Source: Corynebacterium pseudogenitalium (GTDB lineage: Bacteria > Actinomycetota > Actinomycetes > Mycobacteriales > Mycobacteriaceae). Taken from it: DNA of 64,000 nucleotides. Positions within the stretch are counted from its first letter, which is position 1. Every line of letters starts with the position of its first letter. Both the position numbers and the translations under genes were made by a program. The notes under the pieces are model-generated. The model saw nothing but the letters and a program-made list of their open reading frames with translations, was not told the origin of the DNA and ran no database searches. Positions 6,107 through 14,376 of the stretch are shown one piece after another. The stretch is from assembly GCF_024453815.1 (NCBI RefSeq), contig NZ_CP072934.1, positions 310,001-374,000 on the forward strand, in the 5' to 3' direction.

Positions 6107-8821
6107 TTAGATCAATCCCATGCGCCGAAGTCGTGGTTCGATATAGGGCCAGACAAGTGCACCGATGGTCCCGGTGGCGACGATTACGCTGACCACTATG
6201 CCAGCAATTGCGGCAGCGGAGAGCTCAGTCGGGCCATTCTGAGTGTCGTTCTTAGAACTGCTGCTGGCTGTACTTCCGCTTGAGCGCGAAGAGTTATCTC
6301 CTTCTTGCCAAGGGTTGTTCGTGATCTTGCCGTCACTATCGATTTGGATGGCCTCAGTTGGCCGCAAGAAGCTGTTAGCGGAGGCTCCTTGGATGTCTTC
6401 ATCCTCGGTGTATCGGTTGATTGCAGTGACTCGCAGGTCGACTGGATAGCGTCGGTCGAGGTCTGTGATTGTGATTTCTCGGAGATCAGATGCAGTATAT
6501 GCGAGCGGCACGCTGTTGGAAGAGATGAGCCAGCCGTAGTTTGGCTCTGCTGTTGATGCCCATTCGAGTTTCGCAGAATTGCCGTTGTCGATGGTAGCGA
6601 GGTCGATAGATCCAATTGGTGCGGGTTTTGGTGTTTCAGTTCCAATGTGGACTGGTACGGAGTGGGAACCGATGAGGCCATTCGCATCGGTCACACGGAC
6701 TTGCATTTGGTAATCCCCTACTTTGTTGTAGATGTGAGTTCCGATTTCGCCGGCGTCTGTTACATCCCAAGTGCCGTCTCCGTCGAAGTCGTAGTCGAAG
6801 CGTACGATCTCGGACGCTGGTGAGTAAGAGTACAGGCCAGCGTCAAAAGCAAATTCGGTATTTGGTTGGCCTGAATAATCTTTTTGTGGGAGTTTTGCAA
6901 CCGGTCGATTTTGCACTCTGTCAAAGGCATCGCCGATGGCCTGTTTGATGACTTCTGGACTCTTATCGTTCATGGAGATGACTTGGCCAGAGGTTAGGTC
7001 TGCAAGTTCGGTGTAGCGGCGTTGCTTAGAGTTAGGAACGATTGGGTAAATGTTCACTGGATCGATTTCGAGAGAGCGCTTCGCGATGTATTTCGCCGTG
7101 AGCTTTCCGTCGTAAAAGTCGTCGCGACCGAGCTGGCTGCGTCTAATGTTGTCGGTAGTCGGGTCGGGATCTTTGAAACCAGCGTCAGTGAGAAGGAAGA
7201 CAGCCTTAGTTGCGCCATTTTGCCAATCGAGCTTCTCAAAAGCGGTGTGCAGTCCGTACAGCGCTGTCTCATCAAAATCTCCCCATGCGCCACCACCTCG
7301 GCTGGTATCGATACCGTCGAGTTTGTCGAGAAAGTGCTCGCGGGTGTCGCTGAAATCAGAAAGGACACAGGCAGTGTCTACTGTTCCTGCTGGAATTTTG
7401 CAGTCTTCGATGGTTTCCCAGCCGGGTTGGTACGTTGAGTGATCTTTATATTCGACAAGCGCAATTCGTGTTTGGCTGCTGTTGTCGAGTTCTTTGGCTG
7501 TTTCCCTTACGAACTGCTTTACACCTTCAATGTACGGTTGCATTGAGGTTGTGGAGTCTATAAGAAATACGAGGTCTTGTGGGGTTGACGCATCTGTAGT
7601 TTCACTAGGCTTGAGGAGATTTTCGCTTTTAGATAATGCGATTGATACGTTTCGTTGGATCGTGCGCTGGCTGGTGTTATCGCTGATGCTGCCGTTGAGG
7701 CGCATTTGCGCTTCAATCATGGCTTCTTCTAGCGGAATTCTGCCAGAAGCAGAGTTCTTACGGGCCAAGTCATTGTGATATTTGTGGCCCTCAAGCGTTA
7801 GTGGGTTTTTAGATGATCCACAAACAAAGTCGTTATCGTTGCACCAAAGACCGGTTTTGTAGTCTACTTGCGCATTGAGGTATGGCAAACGTGGTTCCAA
7901 CGACCCGTTGTCTGTTCTGCAATTTTTAACTCCTCGCCTCCAGAGGCTTGAGCTTTTACCCGAGCATGCTGGAGTTCCGCCAGCTTTCCATTCTCCTTCT
8001 GGAAGGTGGAGTTTCGGATCTCCTAGCAGGGCAGAAAAAACAATGTGTTCGCGCAGGTCAGGGCGTAGACCAAGTGAATATCTTTCAATCAAGGTGGAAT
8101 CGTAGTTGTCTGGCTCCACTCCAGGCCAATCACGGTGCGGTTTCTTGCTATCAATCAGGAGATGTCCATTTACTGCCTGGTCGGTGGCGATGGTATCGCC
8201 AACTACTTGAGCACCTTGAGAGAAGCCGAAAAGCAGGAATTTGGGTGTGATGTCAATCTGTTCGCAAACATTTACACGGCGCTCGATCAGGTTTGTAAGT
8301 TCTGCCACGCCCGTCCATACACTTTTCCCGTAGCGGTGGCCATAACCAGCTGAGATTCGAGCACCGAGCGAATTTAGAATACGAGGAGTATGGAAGTAAG
8401 CCTCGTCTTTGACTGGTTCATTTAGATCAGGGGCTTTTGTACCTACAGTGGCGGCTGGGTAGGTCAACGCTGGCGGAATCGAGCGGTGGCTCTCATCTGC
8501 TGCTTCGATGCCTGCTTGGGCTGCAGCCCTGTCGAACACGGCATATTTTTCGGAATTCTCGTACCCATCTCCAACGAATCGACCTAGTTCCAGAAGATTA
8601 GCGCTGTCAGGGGCAATGCCTAGATATTCTTTGGCATACTTCTCCATCTGCCGCACACTTTGATCATTTCTTTCAACTCCCGAACCTCGCACCCAAATAG
8701 CTGTAGGCGTGGAGCAGAGTGTTTGAAGATCAGCTTGGATATCTAATGCATCGGCCGGAGAGGTTACCAATGCCAGGGAGATGCTTATAACCGACATGAT
8801 TGCAGTCGTACGTTTGAACAA
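6107..8821 (-). CDS. Secreted cutinase-like / VWA / PKD surface protein with C-terminal anchor
   Basis: About 904 residues from a TTG start 9 nt after AAGGA. This start gives a proper signal peptide (LFKRTTAIMSVISISLALVTSPADA), whereas the longer reading from 8878 adds a Cys-rich non-signal leader. Residues about 30-365 are cutinase-like: nucleophile S201 in GFSQG, and the later WCNDNDFVC and GHKYH supply plausible Asp and His. Residues about 415-640 form a von Willebrand A domain with MIDAS-like DSTTS at 422-426. A PKD-like domain (about 655-725, FDYDFDGDGTWD) and a further beta domain follow, then a low-complexity Ser linker, a membrane helix (about 868-890) and a short basic tail. There is no LPxTG. 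Base composition is lower in GC than the men region, suggesting transfer. A role in lipid hydrolysis or adhesion is inferred. Confidence 0.85.
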   Translation of the reverse strand: MFKRTTAIMSVISISLALVTSPADALDIQADLQTLCSTPTAIWVRGSGVERNDQSVRQMEKYAKEYLGIAPDSANLLELGRFVGDGYENSEKYAVFDRAAAQAGIEAADESHRSIPPALTYPAATVGTKAPDLNEPVKDEAYFHTPRILNSLGARISAGYGHRYGKSVWTGVAELTNLIERRVNVCEQIDITPKFLLFGFSQGAQVVGDTIATDQAVNGHLLIDSKKPHRDWPGVEPDNYDSTLIERYSLGLRPDLREHIVFSALLGDPKLHLPEGEWKAGGTPACSGKSSSLWRRGVKNCRTDNGSLEPRLPYLNAQVDYKTGLWCNDNDFVCGSSKNPLTLEGHKYHNDLARKNSASGRIPLEEAMIEAQMRLNGSISDNTSQRTIQRNVSIALSKSENLLKPSETTDASTPQDLVFLIDSTTSMQPYIEGVKQFVRETAKELDNSSQTRIALVEYKDHSTYQPGWETIEDCKIPAGTVDTACVLSDFSDTREHFLDKLDGIDTSRGGGAWGDFDETALYGLHTAFEKLDWQNGATKAVFLLTDAGFKDPDPTTDNIRRSQLGRDDFYDGKLTAKYIAKRSLEIDPVNIYPIVPNSKQRRYTELADLTSGQVISMNDKSPEVIKQAIGDAFDRVQNRPVAKLPQKDYSGQPNTEFAFDAGLYSYSPASEIVRFDYDFDGDGTWDVTDAGEIGTHIYNKVGDYQMQVRVTDANGLIGSHSVPVHIGTETPKPAPIGSIDLATIDNGNSAKLEWASTAEPNYGWLISSNSVPLAYTASDLREITITDLDRRYPVDLRVTAINRYTEDEDIQGASANSFLRPTEAIQIDSDGKITNNPWQEGDNSSRSSGSTASSSSKNDTQNGPTELSAAAIAGIVVSVIVATGTIGALVWPYIEPRLRRMGLI

Positions 8822-8981
8822 TATTGTAAATCCTTGAGTGAAGGGGCAAATGCAGCTGCATGTAAACTTACAGCTCACTACTTGTCGGCGCAGCTTAACT
8901 GAATGTTTTCTATCGTGTTACGTATTGATGAATGAGGATCTGACTTTCATCCTTCTTGGGGGCGATGTGAACTGCCTTGCT

Positions 8982-8987
8982 TATATA
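8982..8987 (+). promoter_or_regulatory. Candidate -10 element for the RNA candidate
   Basis: TATATA on the plus strand, ahead of the structured region at 8995-9187. TTGGGG at 8956-8961 is a possible -35, although the 20-bp gap is long. Confidence 0.3.
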
Positions 8988-8994
8988 CTCAAAC

Positions 8995-9187
8995 GGACTC
9001 GTCAACCAAAACGGTACGGGATTAGCTGAGAAACGTGAGTGATGTCTTGCTTCCTATTCGCTCCTCGGTTAACGCGTCAAGCGAGAGAGCGAGTAGAGTC
9101 TCCGACTCGAGTGCGCTCTTGCAGAAGGAACCTCTCCCGAATACCGACGAAGCGTCGGAACATCGGGAGGGGTTCCTTCTTTTTTAC
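8995..9187 (+). ncRNA. Candidate structured small RNA
   Basis: No plausible protein gene lies in this stretch between divergent genes, yet it ends in a very strong plus-strand terminator. Upstream of that are two further hairpins: TCGCTC pairing with GAGCGA (about 9059-9093) and GAGTC-TCC-GACTC (about 9096-9108). A TATATA box precedes them. The arrangement fits an independently transcribed small RNA or a long structured leader that terminates before the DtxR-controlled gene at 9397. Confidence 0.4.
9123..9187 (+). terminator. Strong intrinsic terminator with nested hairpin
   Basis: An 18-bp arm at 9123-9140 pairs with 9163-9180 (TCGGGAGGGGTTCCTTCT). An inner CCGACG-AAG-CGTCGG hairpin caps it, and a T-run follows at 9179-9185. 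It terminates rightward transcription, yet no plus-strand gene is visible upstream. Confidence 0.8.
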
Positions 9188-9269
9188 GCTGTTGCCGGAG
9201 CGCGACAGCATCGTTCAGAGGCCCGCTGATGACCAGATGTAGCGGTATTCCCCGTGTGCGGAGCCAGGT

Positions 9270-9301
9270 GTTCCCGTCGACCGGAAGAGGTCGACGGGAA
9301 C
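9270..9301. repeat. Perfect 13-bp stem hairpin
   Basis: GTTCCCGTCGACC and GGTCGACGGGAAC pair around a GGAAGA loop. The GTCGACCGGAA core is also present in the dispersed repeat at 5875-5968 and 50021-50105. It is about 50 bp upstream of the DtxR-like box. Confidence 0.6.
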
Positions 9302-9352
9302 GAACGCCTCAAAATCTGCCCGGAAACCTTTACTCCAAACCATATATTGCAC

Positions 9353-9371
9353 TAAGGTAAGGCAAGCCTAA
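9353..9371. promoter_or_regulatory. DtxR-like iron box
   Basis: TAAGGTAAGGCAAGCCTAA matches about 14 of 19 positions of the remembered DtxR consensus TTAGGTTAGCCTAACCTAA. It lies 25 bp before the start of the HtaA-collagen gene, so repression under iron-replete conditions is expected. Confidence 0.75.
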
Positions 9372-9396
9372 TATTTACACGAGGAGGGTGAACCTT

Positions 9397-10713
9397 ATGA
9401 AGAAGTCCCAACGCAGGATCTACGCCACGCTACCAGCGCTGCCAGTGCTGCCCGCGGTTGTGCTCGCGGCAAGTCTCGCCGTCGCGCCGCTGGCCGTCCC
9501 TGCCCAAGCACAGGAGGCTGACACTACGGCCGCCGCGTCCGTCGCCGCAGCTCAGCCCGCTGGGTCAACACCGCTTGCTGACGCCCAACCCCAAACCCTG
9601 GAGTGGGAACTGAGCAAACGCGCCCTGCTGTGGGACGCCGCAGTGGAAGGGGAGGGAGTCTCCGTCGTCCCGGTGGACGAGTCCGAGCCGAACAATGGGA
9701 GCCTGAAGCTGACGAAGGCGACCGGCTGGGTCGACGAGGACACCAAAGCGCTGTCGGTGCAGTGGACCGGCCAGGTGACCTACACGATTAACGGGGCGCA
9801 AACGATCTCCTTCAAGGACTTCGCGCTCGAGGTCGATGCGGAGGGCGCCGGTAAGATTACGGCGGTCGTGAGTTCGGCGGACCCGAACCAGGCAGCAAAT
9901 AATAAGGAAGCGAAGCGGGTCACCGTCGCGACGTTCAAGGGTGCCAACGTTGCCGTCGATGGCAAGACAGTGATGGTGGGGGCGACGCCGGAGTACGAAG
10001 GGGTCGTCTATAAGCGGGATGAGGACATTTCCTACCCGGATGCATGGCCGACTGAGCTGGTGAACAACGTGACGGACTCGGTGCGGTCGTGGTTCTACAA
10101 CTCCGGGAGCAGGTGGGAGGACCAGAAGAAGCCGGCGCCGTTTGCTGTGACGCTGGAGCTCGGCGAGAAGCCCGAGAAGCCTGCCGAGCCGGAACCGGCA
10201 CCAGCGCCAGGGCAGCAGCCAGAAGGCGGCATCCGCGATGCCTCGATTAACCGTGACGGCCACCTGATCCTGACCTTCACCAACGGCACGACCAAGGACC
10301 TCGGCAAAGTGGTGGGGAAGGACGGCAAGGACGGCCGCAACGGTGTTGATGGTAAGGACGGTCACGATGGTCGTGACGGCCGCGACGCGCCTGCCGGTCG
10401 AGACGGTAAGGATGGACGCGACGGTACCGCAGGAAAAGACGGCGCCCCAGGCAAGGAAGGCGCCGCAGGCGCGGACGGCAACAACGGCAAGGACGGCCGC
10501 GGTATCGCGTCGGTGAAGGTGGATAAGGACGGCAAGCTCGTCGTGACGCTGACGGATGGGACGGTGCTGCCGCCGGTCGAGATGCCGTCGGTGCAGCAGC
10601 AGGGTATGGCCCCGGAGTCGATTGTGGCGATTGTGCTGGGGGTTATCGCCACGCTGTTGGGTGGGTTTGCCGCGTTGCATACGCTCGCGGCGAGCATCCT
10701 GCCGAAGATCTAA
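9397..10713 (+). CDS. Iron-regulated surface protein: HtaA-like domain plus collagen-like repeats
   Basis: 438 residues from the ATG 10 nt after GAGGAGG; an in-frame GTG at 9388 sits too close to that site. A signal peptide (MKKSQRRIYATLPALPV...AQA) is followed by an HtaA-like domain (LEWELSKRALLWDA onward, about residues 60-245). A Pro/Glu linker, then a nucleator-like segment (DASINRDGHLILTF) and about 20 Gly-x-y triplets (GKDGKDGRNGVDGKDG...) follow. The protein ends with a second short beta segment and a C-terminal membrane helix. HtaA domains bind haem in corynebacteria. Here the usual His of the F-x-G-H-x-G region seems replaced (VTYTINGAQ), so haem ligation may differ. Its stop overlaps that of the convergent gene. 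Confidence 0.85.
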   Translation: MKKSQRRIYATLPALPVLPAVVLAASLAVAPLAVPAQAQEADTTAAASVAAAQPAGSTPLADAQPQTLEWELSKRALLWDAAVEGEGVSVVPVDESEPNNGSLKLTKATGWVDEDTKALSVQWTGQVTYTINGAQTISFKDFALEVDAEGAGKITAVVSSADPNQAANNKEAKRVTVATFKGANVAVDGKTVMVGATPEYEGVVYKRDEDISYPDAWPTELVNNVTDSVRSWFYNSGSRWEDQKKPAPFAVTLELGEKPEKPAEPEPAPAPGQQPEGGIRDASINRDGHLILTFTNGTTKDLGKVVGKDGKDGRNGVDGKDGHDGRDGRDAPAGRDGKDGRDGTAGKDGAPGKEGAAGADGNNGKDGRGIASVKVDKDGKLVVTLTDGTVLPPVEMPSVQQQGMAPESIVAIVLGVIATLLGGFAALHTLAASILPKI

Positions 10714-11993
10714 CGCTGCAGGCGCTTCAGTAGCGCCGCGATCACGGGGGACTGGGTAGCCAGGCCAGCAACGACGGCGAGTAGGGCTGCCCCGCCCGCG
10801 ATCAGCACCGCGCCCCAGGCCGGGAACTTGGTAGGGGCAGCAGGGGTAGTGGGCTCAGCAGGCACGGTAGGCGCTGCAGGCGCAGTGGTCGTCGAAGTCG
10901 GGGTGGTCGGGGTGGTCGTCGGCGCCTCCTTGGCCTCTGCAACTTCGACCTGCACGGGGTTGGTCGGCATGGTGAAGCGCAGCGCCTGCGTCGCGGGGTC
11001 GACTGTGTAGTCCTTCACCCCGGTCACTGACCATTTCGCTTTCGCGGTCAGGGGATTCGCTAGGGTGATCTCGGTGCCGGGTGCCACGTACTCGCCGTAC
11101 TCGTGCGCGATGCCGGCCGCGTACAGTCGCTGGCTGATTGGTTTATCGACGTCCCCTACGACAAAGCGCGTCGACGTCCCGAAGTCCGTGGTGACGAACT
11201 TGCCGTTGACCCATCGGCTGGCGTTGACGGAGGCTTGGTAGACGCCGGGGTCGGCATCGTCGAACTTGGCGGTGCGGGCGTTGGGGTCGGAAAGGTCGAG
11301 GCTGCGGAGGGTTTTTGTGCTGGTGCAGTGTTCGACGCATTCGATTTGGGCGCGCCACGCGGTGCCGGGGACGGACTCGGGGTAGTCCCACGCGACGGTG
11401 ACGTTGCGCTGCTGGTCGATCTCGCCGCGGACGTTGGATGGCGTCGCTACGTGGTCCGTTGTTACCGACGGCACCTTGAAGGTGACGCCGCGGTCGAAGT
11501 AGCGCTCGCTGAGCGCCAGGGCGTGCGCCGCCATGATCCCGACCGTGTATGTTTGCCCCGGTTGCAGCGTGTTTGCCTCCACGAGTAGATCGAGGTCCAG
11601 CTTTCCGCCGTTGTCTTCCAGTACGGCGGCGGGGATCCAGCGTGCGACGAGCGCGTCGCCGTCGCCGGTCATGGTGGAGCAGTGGTTGAGGCGCCACACC
11701 CGCGTCGGCGTGAGCACCACGTAGACGCCGTTGGACGCCCCGGGCGTCGACGCCGGGTTGATTCCCGAACCCTTCAATTTGAACGTGATGTCCTTGGTTG
11801 GGTCGATGGTGTCGGGGCCGGTGACGTCGAATTGCACGCCGAGGTTCGGGTGCCGCGTGTCGAGTTCGCCGGTGCAGCCGGGGGCGGTGGCGGCGTCGAT
11901 AGTTGGGAAAGCGTGCGCGGCCGCAATGTTAGTGCTGAACAGCGCGAATAGAGCAGTGCCCGTTGCGACGCGACGCCGTGTGGATACGTTCAA
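10710..11993 (-). CDS. Iron-regulated membrane-anchored surface protein, unknown function
   Basis: 427 residues. The start is TTG, 7 nt after GAGGGGAG. The signal peptide is MNVSTRRRVATGTALFALF...AHA. An all-beta extracellular part has an N-terminal unit with two Cys, a fibronectin III-like unit (about 185-275, VTVAWDYPESVPG...), and a third domain (about 280-345). A Thr/Pro-rich linker leads to a C-terminal membrane helix and basic tail. A DtxR-like box precedes it. It faces the HtaA-collagen gene tail to tail with stops overlapping by about 3 nt, so the pair may work together in iron or haem capture at the surface. This is inference; I do not recognise the family. A decayed copy lies at 5330-5880. 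Confidence 0.8.
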   Translation of the reverse strand: MNVSTRRRVATGTALFALFSTNIAAAHAFPTIDAATAPGCTGELDTRHPNLGVQFDVTGPDTIDPTKDITFKLKGSGINPASTPGASNGVYVVLTPTRVWRLNHCSTMTGDGDALVARWIPAAVLEDNGGKLDLDLLVEANTLQPGQTYTVGIMAAHALALSERYFDRGVTFKVPSVTTDHVATPSNVRGEIDQQRNVTVAWDYPESVPGTAWRAQIECVEHCTSTKTLRSLDLSDPNARTAKFDDADPGVYQASVNASRWVNGKFVTTDFGTSTRFVVGDVDKPISQRLYAAGIAHEYGEYVAPGTEITLANPLTAKAKWSVTGVKDYTVDPATQALRFTMPTNPVQVEVAEAKEAPTTTPTTPTSTTTAPAAPTVPAEPTTPAAPTKFPAWGAVLIAGGAALLAVVAGLATQSPVIAALLKRLQR

Positions 11994-12019
11994 GATGAGA
12001 CTCCCCTCATTAGATAACT

Positions 12020-12038
12020 TAGGTTAGCCTTATCTTAA
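12020..12038. promoter_or_regulatory. DtxR-like iron box
   Basis: TTAGGTTAGCCTTATCTTA matches about 16 of 19 positions of the remembered DtxR consensus. It lies 27 bp upstream of the TTG start of the minus-strand surface-protein gene. Confidence 0.85.
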
Positions 12039-12450
12039 ATGTCTATCGCTATTGTGTGCAACGGCTGGCACGCTTTTTGATACTGCGAGACTGTGTCTGG
12101 CCAAGTCGTCCCGGGGGACACGACCCGAATTACGGAGGACATGATAACGAAAGCTCCGAAAATGTGTTCACGTTGTCCTTCTGGAAGCGAGGAGAACTTG
12201 CGATTTGTTGCGAAACGGTTGTAGCTGGTTTGATCTTGCAGCTTGGCGAAGTATATTCCCCGATTGCAATAAGAAATCCAGCCCACACTCTGAGCTTGGC
12301 TCGGAGGCGGGCTGAACGATTGACATGAATCCTAGCGTTCGTGAGGTTAGTTCCACAAGCATGAAAACTCGTTTGTATCAATTTGCTAGCTGTAGCTACC
12401 CAGAGATGTTTGTCGGGCTCCTCCGCTAAGGTAAAAACTACGTAACTAGC
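12039..12450. other. About 410 bp without a convincing gene
   Basis: Several open frames exist on both strands, but none has a good ribosome site, recognisable sequence or supporting context. TAAAAACT at about 12432-12439 could be the -10 for the ImmA/IrrE gene. Otherwise nothing is seen. Confidence 0.5.
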
Positions 12451-12462
12451 GGGAGGTGAGTG

Positions 12463-13608
12463 ATGGCTGTTCGAGTCGACATTGCAGAGCCGACGCTGCG
12501 CTGGGCGCTGCAGCGTACCGGCAGCACGGTGGAAGAACTTGCCCAAAGAAGTGATTTCCGGTTGGTCCGGCAATGGCTGGAAGGCAAGGTGTCGCCGACG
12601 CTGCGTCAGGCTGAGCACTTGGCATCGCTCGCATGTATCCCGTTTGGTTACTTGCTTCTCGACGGCCCCACGGACGATCAGCCGGATTTCCCAGATTTTC
12701 GCACCGTGGATAGTAAGAAAGTAACTGAGTTCAGCCCAGCGTTGAAGGAGACGATTTATACCTGTGAGCGCCGCTTGAGCTGGTATGCAGAATTTGCGCG
12801 CGCGGAAGGAATTGATCCTCCAAATTTCGGTGGTGCCTGGACACTGCGTGATAGCCCGGACGATGCGGTGTGTGCATTGTTACCCCAGCTTGCCGATGTC
12901 GGATGGAGGCCGGGTAAAGCGCCCACTGGTCGGGAGAATGTGCTGGAATTAGCGGATGCAATTGAGCACTGCGGTGTCTTAGTGATGCGAAACTCCGTAC
13001 TTGGAAATAACAACCACCGCAAACTCGACATCGACGAGTTTCGAGCTTTCACACTGTTTGATGGTCCCTATCCCTTGATCTTCGTTAACGGCAGTGATTA
13101 CAAAGTTGGGCAGTACTTCAGCCTTGCTCACGAGCTAGGCCACGTACTGCTCGCTGCAGAAGGTCTCACAGGTGCCATGAATGATCATCACGATGTGGAG
13201 CGATGGTGTAACAGGTTTGCAGCTGCCCTGCTTCTGCCACAGCATGCGTTGTTGCAGGAGTGGGACCGTAATCCCGACCTGAATAACATAACTCAGTGGG
13301 CATACGATGCGTACCGCGTGAGTGCGGATACGGCGCTGTGGTCACTGGTGGGGCAGCGTCGCCTTGGCAAACCACAAGTGCAGGAATTCCTTCGGCAACG
13401 TCCCTCGAACCTCAAGCCTCCAGTTGTTGGCGGAGGCGGCGACTTTTTCGTCACGTTGAAGTCGCGGCTGGGTGGCCGATTTTTGGACACCGTCACCGGG
13501 GCATATGTAGACGGTGCAATTTCTGAAGAGGAGGCTTCGCGTCAACTGGGGATTGCCAAGACCGAGACGTTGAAGAATACGGTTACTCGTGCGCAGGGGG
13601 TCGCATAG
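12463..13608 (+). CDS. Xre-type HTH plus ImmA/IrrE metallopeptidase
   Basis: 381 residues. The ATG is 4 nt after GGGAGGTG; the adjacent GTG is too close. Residues 1-65 form an Xre-like DNA-binding segment. The C-terminal half is an ImmA/IrrE-type zinc peptidase with H223-E-L-G-H227 (LAHELGHVLLAAEG) and a downstream WCNRFAAALLLP helix typical of the family. The stop directly abuts the DUF4411 gene start. Large HTH-ImmA proteins next to DUF4411 proteins are a known toxin-antitoxin-like arrangement. Self-cleavage control of the HTH domain is possible but unproven. Confidence 0.88.
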   Translation: MAVRVDIAEPTLRWALQRTGSTVEELAQRSDFRLVRQWLEGKVSPTLRQAEHLASLACIPFGYLLLDGPTDDQPDFPDFRTVDSKKVTEFSPALKETIYTCERRLSWYAEFARAEGIDPPNFGGAWTLRDSPDDAVCALLPQLADVGWRPGKAPTGRENVLELADAIEHCGVLVMRNSVLGNNNHRKLDIDEFRAFTLFDGPYPLIFVNGSDYKVGQYFSLAHELGHVLLAAEGLTGAMNDHHDVERWCNRFAAALLLPQHALLQEWDRNPDLNNITQWAYDAYRVSADTALWSLVGQRRLGKPQVQEFLRQRPSNLKPPVVGGGGDFFVTLKSRLGGRFLDTVTGAYVDGAISEEEASRQLGIAKTETLKNTVTRAQGVA

Positions 13609-14094
13609 ATGTACCTCATCGATACGAATATCGTGATTGGTGCGTTCAATCATCGGCCACGGGACATTTTTGAAACGTACTGGCGGCAGTTCGATTCGTT
13701 TTTCTCCAATGGTCAGTTTTATTTTCACCAGACTGTAGAAGATGAGTTGCTGAAACGAGATGACGAAAAGTCACAGTGGCTGAGAAGCTTCGTCCCTACG
13801 TCGCAGATTCTCACTGTGACGCAAGAAGAGGTTGACTCCTATCGTGCGGTAACACAATGGGTGCGTGATCGTAAGGATGCTCCCTATGAAGAAAGCGCAA
13901 TTCGAGAATTTCTGCGCGTTGCAGATTCTTGGATAGTGGCGAGTGCGCATGCCCGAGACTTCACCGTGATTACGAACGAGACCCCGAGTCCGCGAAAACA
14001 AACGCGGGTCAAGCTGCCTGACGTTGCCAATGGTTTGGGAGTGCAGTGCATGACAGAGTTTGATTTCTTAAGGCAACAAAGCATTATTTTTTAA
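13609..14094 (+). CDS. DUF4411 PIN-like protein (probable toxin)
   Basis: 161 residues beginning immediately after the previous stop. N-terminal YLIDTNIVIGAF carries the first PIN Asp, and VEDEL supplies an acidic residue. ADSWIVASAHARDFTVITNE provides the later conserved Asp/Glu positions of PIN-like nucleases. It pairs with the HTH-ImmA protein as a two-gene unit and is most likely a metal-dependent RNase toxin. This is from family knowledge, not direct evidence. Confidence 0.85.
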   Translation: MYLIDTNIVIGAFNHRPRDIFETYWRQFDSFFSNGQFYFHQTVEDELLKRDDEKSQWLRSFVPTSQILTVTQEEVDSYRAVTQWVRDRKDAPYEESAIREFLRVADSWIVASAHARDFTVITNETPSPRKQTRVKLPDVANGLGVQCMTEFDFLRQQSIIF

Positions 14095-14126
14095 AACGGC
14101 CAATCCGACCCCACGCCACGCTCTAT

Positions 14127-14185
14127 AACCCTTCGACCGTCCCGAGGAACCCCGCGATGATGTCCCGGTACGTGCCGTGCACACA
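14127..14185 (-). pseudogene. Second copy of the HGTYRDII...GTVEGL gene tail
   Basis: About 60 bp encode HGTYRDIIAGFLGTVEGL and a stop on the minus strand, matching the fragment ending at 5096. Similarity ends abruptly where phage-like sequence begins. Confidence 0.55.
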
Positions 14186-14189
14186 CTAG

Positions 14190-14376
14190 GAGCGGCCATA
14201 TCTGGAACTGGGTTAAAGAGGACGGCGAGATCAAGTGGTTTGAGGGCCAGTCATCAGATGGACTAATCAATGTTGACGAACGGTTGAAGAAGTTGAAGGC
14301 GGGTTCGCTGACGATGATGCGCACGGACGATTTGACACCTACGGATGAAGTTTTGGCGGTGATTAGCGTTGATTGA
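14190..14376 (+). pseudogene. Truncated phage-like ORF, 3' end only
   Basis: An open frame without a start encodes about 60 residues (HIWNWVKEDGEIKWFEG...DEVLAVISVD). Its stop overlaps the TTG start of the next ORF, as in phage morphogenesis operons. The 5' part was lost at the junction with the HGTYRD fragment. The exact phage function is not recognised. Confidence 0.5.

Noticed and set aside
12130..12618. 162-codon minus-strand frame before the ImmA gene
   Set aside because: It overlaps the ImmA start, lacks a ribosome site, and has no recognisable sequence.
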